This document shows, piece by piece, positions 5,943 to 6,010 of a stretch of 6,010 nt of DNA (within the stretch, counting starts at the first letter, position 1; every line of letters begins with the position of its first letter). Origin of the DNA: Collinsella sp. Lineage in GTDB: Bacteria; Actinomycetota; Coriobacteriia; Coriobacteriales; Coriobacteriaceae. The notes below the pieces were generated by a model. That model was not told where the DNA came from, did no database searches, and was given only the letters and a program-made list of their open reading frames with translations. Made by a program: the position numbers and the translations under genes. Location of the stretch: assembly GCA_019414465.1 (NCBI GenBank), contig DXLY01000110.1:1-6010 (forward strand), written 5' to 3'.

Positions 5943-5979
5943 TTGGTAGATTGTAAGGCATGTCCCACACATCTACCAA
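5943..5979 (-). promoter_or_regulatory. Candidate MFS promoter embedded in a 9-bp perfect dyad
   Basis: The minus strand has TTGGTA (5974-5979), an 18-base spacer, then TACAAT (5950-5955). The same bases belong to a perfect inverted repeat, TTGGTAGAT and ATCTACCAA (5943-5951 and 5971-5979, 19 bases between). One half-site covers the -35 and the other overlaps the end of the -10 and the start region. This is a classic layout for a repressor operator controlling an exporter. No regulator gene lies in the window; it may be just right of the edge. The transcript would start near 5943, about 130 bases before ATG 5813. Confidence 0.55.
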
Positions 5980-5982
5980 AGC

Positions 5983-6010
5983 AAAAACCACCACAAAGGT
6001 GCCTGGCCCC
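5983..6010. repeat. Intergenic palindromic repeat, copy C (cut by right edge)
   Basis: The last 27 bases match 4413-4439 of copy B with a single difference (CCACC in place of CCGCC). The right arm lies beyond the window. Its orientation is the same as copies A and B. Confidence 0.8.

Overview
The window reads as part of the chromosome of a gut-associated Actinomycetota bacterium, most likely Collinsella or a close relative in the Coriobacteriia. The reasons are GC-rich housekeeping genes, a secreted surface protein built from a choice-of-anchor A region plus SpaA/Cna-B-like and Spy0128-type pilin domains, and an intergenic palindromic repeat (core AAAGGTGCCTGGCCCC) of a kind I associate with this group. 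The genus is an inference from style and memory, not from a marker gene. All genes supported here lie on the minus strand, so the window reads right to left.

From right to left. (1) 6010-5814: a truncated copy of the palindromic repeat, then a promoter embedded in a 9-bp dyad, then a long leader that can fold into a hairpin nested in a longer helix ending at the Shine-Dalgarno of the next gene. (2) 5813-4533: a complete 12-helix-type MFS permease, probably an exporter. (3) 4532-4324: a compound palindrome three bases beyond the MFS stop codon, a second and complete copy of the repeat, and the leader of the next gene. (4) 4323-3502: a complete Cof-type HAD phosphatase with all four catalytic motifs. 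(5) 3501-2997: about 500 bp of non-coding DNA holding a run of nine C, a third copy of the repeat, an AT-rich stretch, and a promoter with a perfect 8-bp dyad just downstream. (6) 2996-2808: a 62-residue ORF that is almost entirely a signal peptide. (7) 2811 to the left edge: a large secreted adhesin whose C-terminus is missing from the window. Its start overlaps the stop of the 62-residue ORF by four bases (GTGA).

The adhesin transcription unit is self-contained and surface-directed: a strong ribosome binding site in front of a tiny secreted-peptide ORF, which is probably translationally coupled to the adhesin. The MFS and HAD genes are separate metabolic or transport genes. Repeat copies bracket each of them (HAD between copies A and B, MFS between B and C), and they need not work together. 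I found no tRNA, rRNA, CRISPR array, transposase or toxin-antitoxin pair. The most noteworthy signals are the overlapping tandem signal-peptide ORFs, the structured MFS leader with its dyad-embedded promoter, the compound palindrome, and the gene-bracketing repeat family.
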